From assembly GCA_037953745.1 (NCBI GenBank), contig JBAKBP010000683.1, positions 124,001 to 188,000 of the forward strand: a DNA stretch of 64,000 bases. The letters run 5' to 3'. Under the pieces are notes generated by a model. The model searched no databases. It had not been told where the DNA came from and was given only the letters and a program-made list of their open reading frames with translations. The stretch's first letter is position 1, and each line of letters opens with the position of its first letter. This stretch comes from Lithodes maja. Taxonomy: Eukaryota; Arthropoda; Malacostraca; Decapoda; Lithodidae. This document shows, one piece after another, positions 62,248 to 64,000 of this stretch. The position numbers were made by a program, and so were the translations under genes.

Positions 62248-64000
62248 ATGGAGTTCCAGTTAGAACTTAAAAATATATTCCAAGCTCTCAACAGCAATGA
62301 AAATTACATCAACAAAGTAAACGAAAACCTAACATTAACAATTACACAAACAGCAGAAAAGATAGGGAACACAAACACCAGTAAAGAAAGCAAGTACTCA
62401 CAGACTCGTGTAAATCTAATAAAATGAAGAAAAGCAATGGAAATCAAAACAAAGAGATGAAATAGAGAGAGCAGAACTAAACGAGCTAATCAACAAACGA
62501 CGACGGGAAGAAGAAAGACAAGAAGCATGGACTTAGTTGAAGAAACTATTAGGAAAGGAAAAAGCCTCAAACTAAAACAACATAAACTAGCCTTAGGTAA
62601 GCAACAAATTAATCCTTTGAGAGACGGCAATGGTGAAATAATAAACTGTACAGAACAAGTCAAAAAGTTCTAAGAAAACAGTTCCATCAAATGATTCAAC
62701 AACAGACACAGGCAAGGTCCCACATATATCTGTAGATGAGGTAAGGTCTGCCTTAAACAAAATGAAAAGTGGAACATCTCCAGGAGATGATGGAGTAACA
62801 AGAGATCTTCTGAAGGATGCAGGAGAAGAGGTCTAATGTAGCTCAGCTGTTCACCCAATGTTTATGTGAGTGGGATGTTCCAGAAACTTGGTGCAATGTA
62901 ATAGTGATTCTACTTCACAAAAAAGGCGATAAGAAAGATCTCGGCAACTACTGTCCCATTACTTTATCAGTTATTTACAAGTTGTTTTCAAAAATCCTCA
63001 CAAATAGGTTAGGTAAAATTATAGATGAAAATCAATCTCGGGAACAGGCAGGATTTACAACTGGATATTCAACCATGGATCAGTTGCATACAATGAACCA
63101 GCTAATAGAGAAAACCTCGGAGTATAATAAACCTCGGAGTATAATAAACCTCGGAGTATAATAAACCTCGGAGTATAATAAACCTCGGAGTATAATAAAC
63201 CTCGGAGTATAATAAACCTCGGAGTATAATAAACCTCGGAGTATAATAAACCTCGGAGTATAATAAACCTCGGAGTATAATAAACCTCGGAGTATAATAA
63301 ACCTCGGAGTATAATAAACCTCGGAGTATAATAAACCTCGGAGTATAATAAACCTCGGAGTATAATAAACCTCGGAGTATAATAAACCTCGGAGTATAAT
63401 AAACCTCGGAGTATAATAAACCTCGGAGTATAATAAACCTCGGAGTATAATAAACCTCGGAGTATAATAAACCTCGGAGTATAATAAACCTCGGAGTATA
63501 ATAAACCTCTTTGTTTAGCTTTTGTAGACTATGAAAAGGCATTGGATTCAGTAGAGATAACAGCTATACCAAACTTGCTACATGAACAACAAATTAATGA
63601 AACATACATAAAACTCTTAAGAAAATATACAGTATACGCAAAAGGCACTGCTGCGGTCCGATTACACAGACACAAAGAAGATAAAGATTGGGAAAGGAGT
63701 GAGGCAGGGAGACACAATCTCACCCAAGCTGTTCACAGCTTGTCTTAAGGGGTTTTCAGAAAATATTCATGGGAATCAAACAGAATTAATGTAGATGGGG
63801 AATACCTTAACCATCTCCAATTTGTAGATGACTTTGTATTAATTTCATATAATGCAGAAAAACTCCAAGATATGCTCAATAATCTCAATAAAGAAACTCA
63901 AAATAAGTTTAAAAATGAACAGGAGTAAAACCAAAGTTATGTACAATGATAAGGCTCAATGCAGAATAATTAGGATTGATAACAATATGCTAGAGGAAGT
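62248..64000 (+). pseudogene. RTE-like reverse transcriptase, multiply frameshifted
   Basis: Fragments in changing frames read MEFQLELKNIFQALNSN, VRSALNKMKSGTSPGDDGV, the continuous stretch WDVPETWCNVIVILLHKKG...TLSVIYKLFSKILTNRLG (62817-63110), motif A LAFVDYEKALDSVE (after the minisatellite, about 63515), GVRQGDTISPKLFTACL, and a catalytic-site region LQFVDDFVLISYN, where the usual FADD has become FVDD. The order and spacing fit the RTE clade. Stops near 62425, 62545 and 62670 and the 17-bp expansion make it inactive. Confidence 0.8.
63115..63508. repeat. 17-bp minisatellite, 23 units, inside the RT
   Basis: The unit CCTCGGAGTATAATAAA is repeated 23 times exactly (63115-63505) with no visible variants, and a final CCT follows. 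One unit corresponds to the codons for TSEYNKP just before LCLAFVDYEKA, so the array expanded from coding sequence. Confidence 0.97.

Larger units (their letters stand above)
62244..64000 (+). mobile_element. RTE-like LINE, degenerate, runs off window
   Basis: Coding traces run from 62248 to the window end. It carries a 391-bp minisatellite at 63115-63505. Confidence 0.8.

Noticed and set aside
63102..63542. 146-codon minus-strand frame with a perfect 17-residue repeat
   Set aside because: It is the 17-bp minisatellite read on the wrong strand; three units make 51 bp, so one repeating frame stays open by arithmetic.

Overview
This 64 kb window is eukaryotic, non-coding-rich invertebrate DNA made almost entirely of transposable elements and their wreckage. 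The evidence is the absence of any bacterial-type gene order, many non-LTR reverse transcriptases (RTs) in different states of decay, poly-A and tRNA-like SINEs, dense miniature inverted-repeat elements (MITEs), a 200-N assembly gap, and interspersed CCTAA/TTAGG-like motifs of the arthropod telomere type (e.g. around 10685-10720, 12127-12160, 12896-12950). An arthropod, perhaps a decapod crustacean, is my inference; no conserved host gene is available to prove it.

Layout. 1-2936: LINE 'A' (RT with an embedded Cys-rich segment, (TATG)n tail), split by a 530-bp SINE-like insertion. 2937-8749: a chain of TTAA-flanked MITEs, several abutting so that one TTAA serves two elements, with SINE and LINE-tail insertions. 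9008-10677: a 5'-truncated but open CR1/Jockey-like LINE. 10678-13965: AT-rich repeats with TTAGG-like runs and a foldback element. 13968-17150: a minus-strand CR1 split by a Penelope-like element (PLE), itself split by a TTAA MITE (three nested layers). 17145-22420: two LINEs lying 3'-end to 3'-end, with further nested insertions. 22421-25173: block A, palindromes and decayed PLE tails. 25174-32280: a full-length I-like LINE (gag-like ORF1; endonuclease, RT and RNase H in ORF2) with 12-bp target-site duplications (TSDs), inside the first unit of a 71-bp tandem array (32281-32935). 33834-34033: gap, followed by 34034-35760, a near copy of the sequence before the gap but without the LINE and without the array. 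36056-36145: possible host exon. 36330-37825: nested palindromes, duplicated at 55480-56400. 38979-40325: tandem PLE tail fragments. 40900-48948: block C, paralogous to block A but carrying a LINE, a 4.1-kb TTAA element that houses the most complete PLE (N-terminal GIY-YIG, CVC motif, RT), and another TTAA MITE. 48949-55478: a ~475-bp satellite interrupted by a LINE and by ~0.8 kb of unknown sequence. 56458-59330: a Tc1/mariner-like MITE split by a LINE. 59331-64000: candidate exon, PLE tail, a pogo/Tigger-like deletion derivative, and a degenerate RTE-like LINE containing a 23-copy 17-bp minisatellite.

The genes do not form a host pathway; they are components of selfish elements. Because many elements occur two or three times here, paralogous 'filled' and 'empty' sites can be compared directly. 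This shows TTAA-specific insertions with clean empty sites, several TA-CCG-TA excision-like footprints, SINE/LINE tail sharing, and a likely haplotype duplication across the gap.
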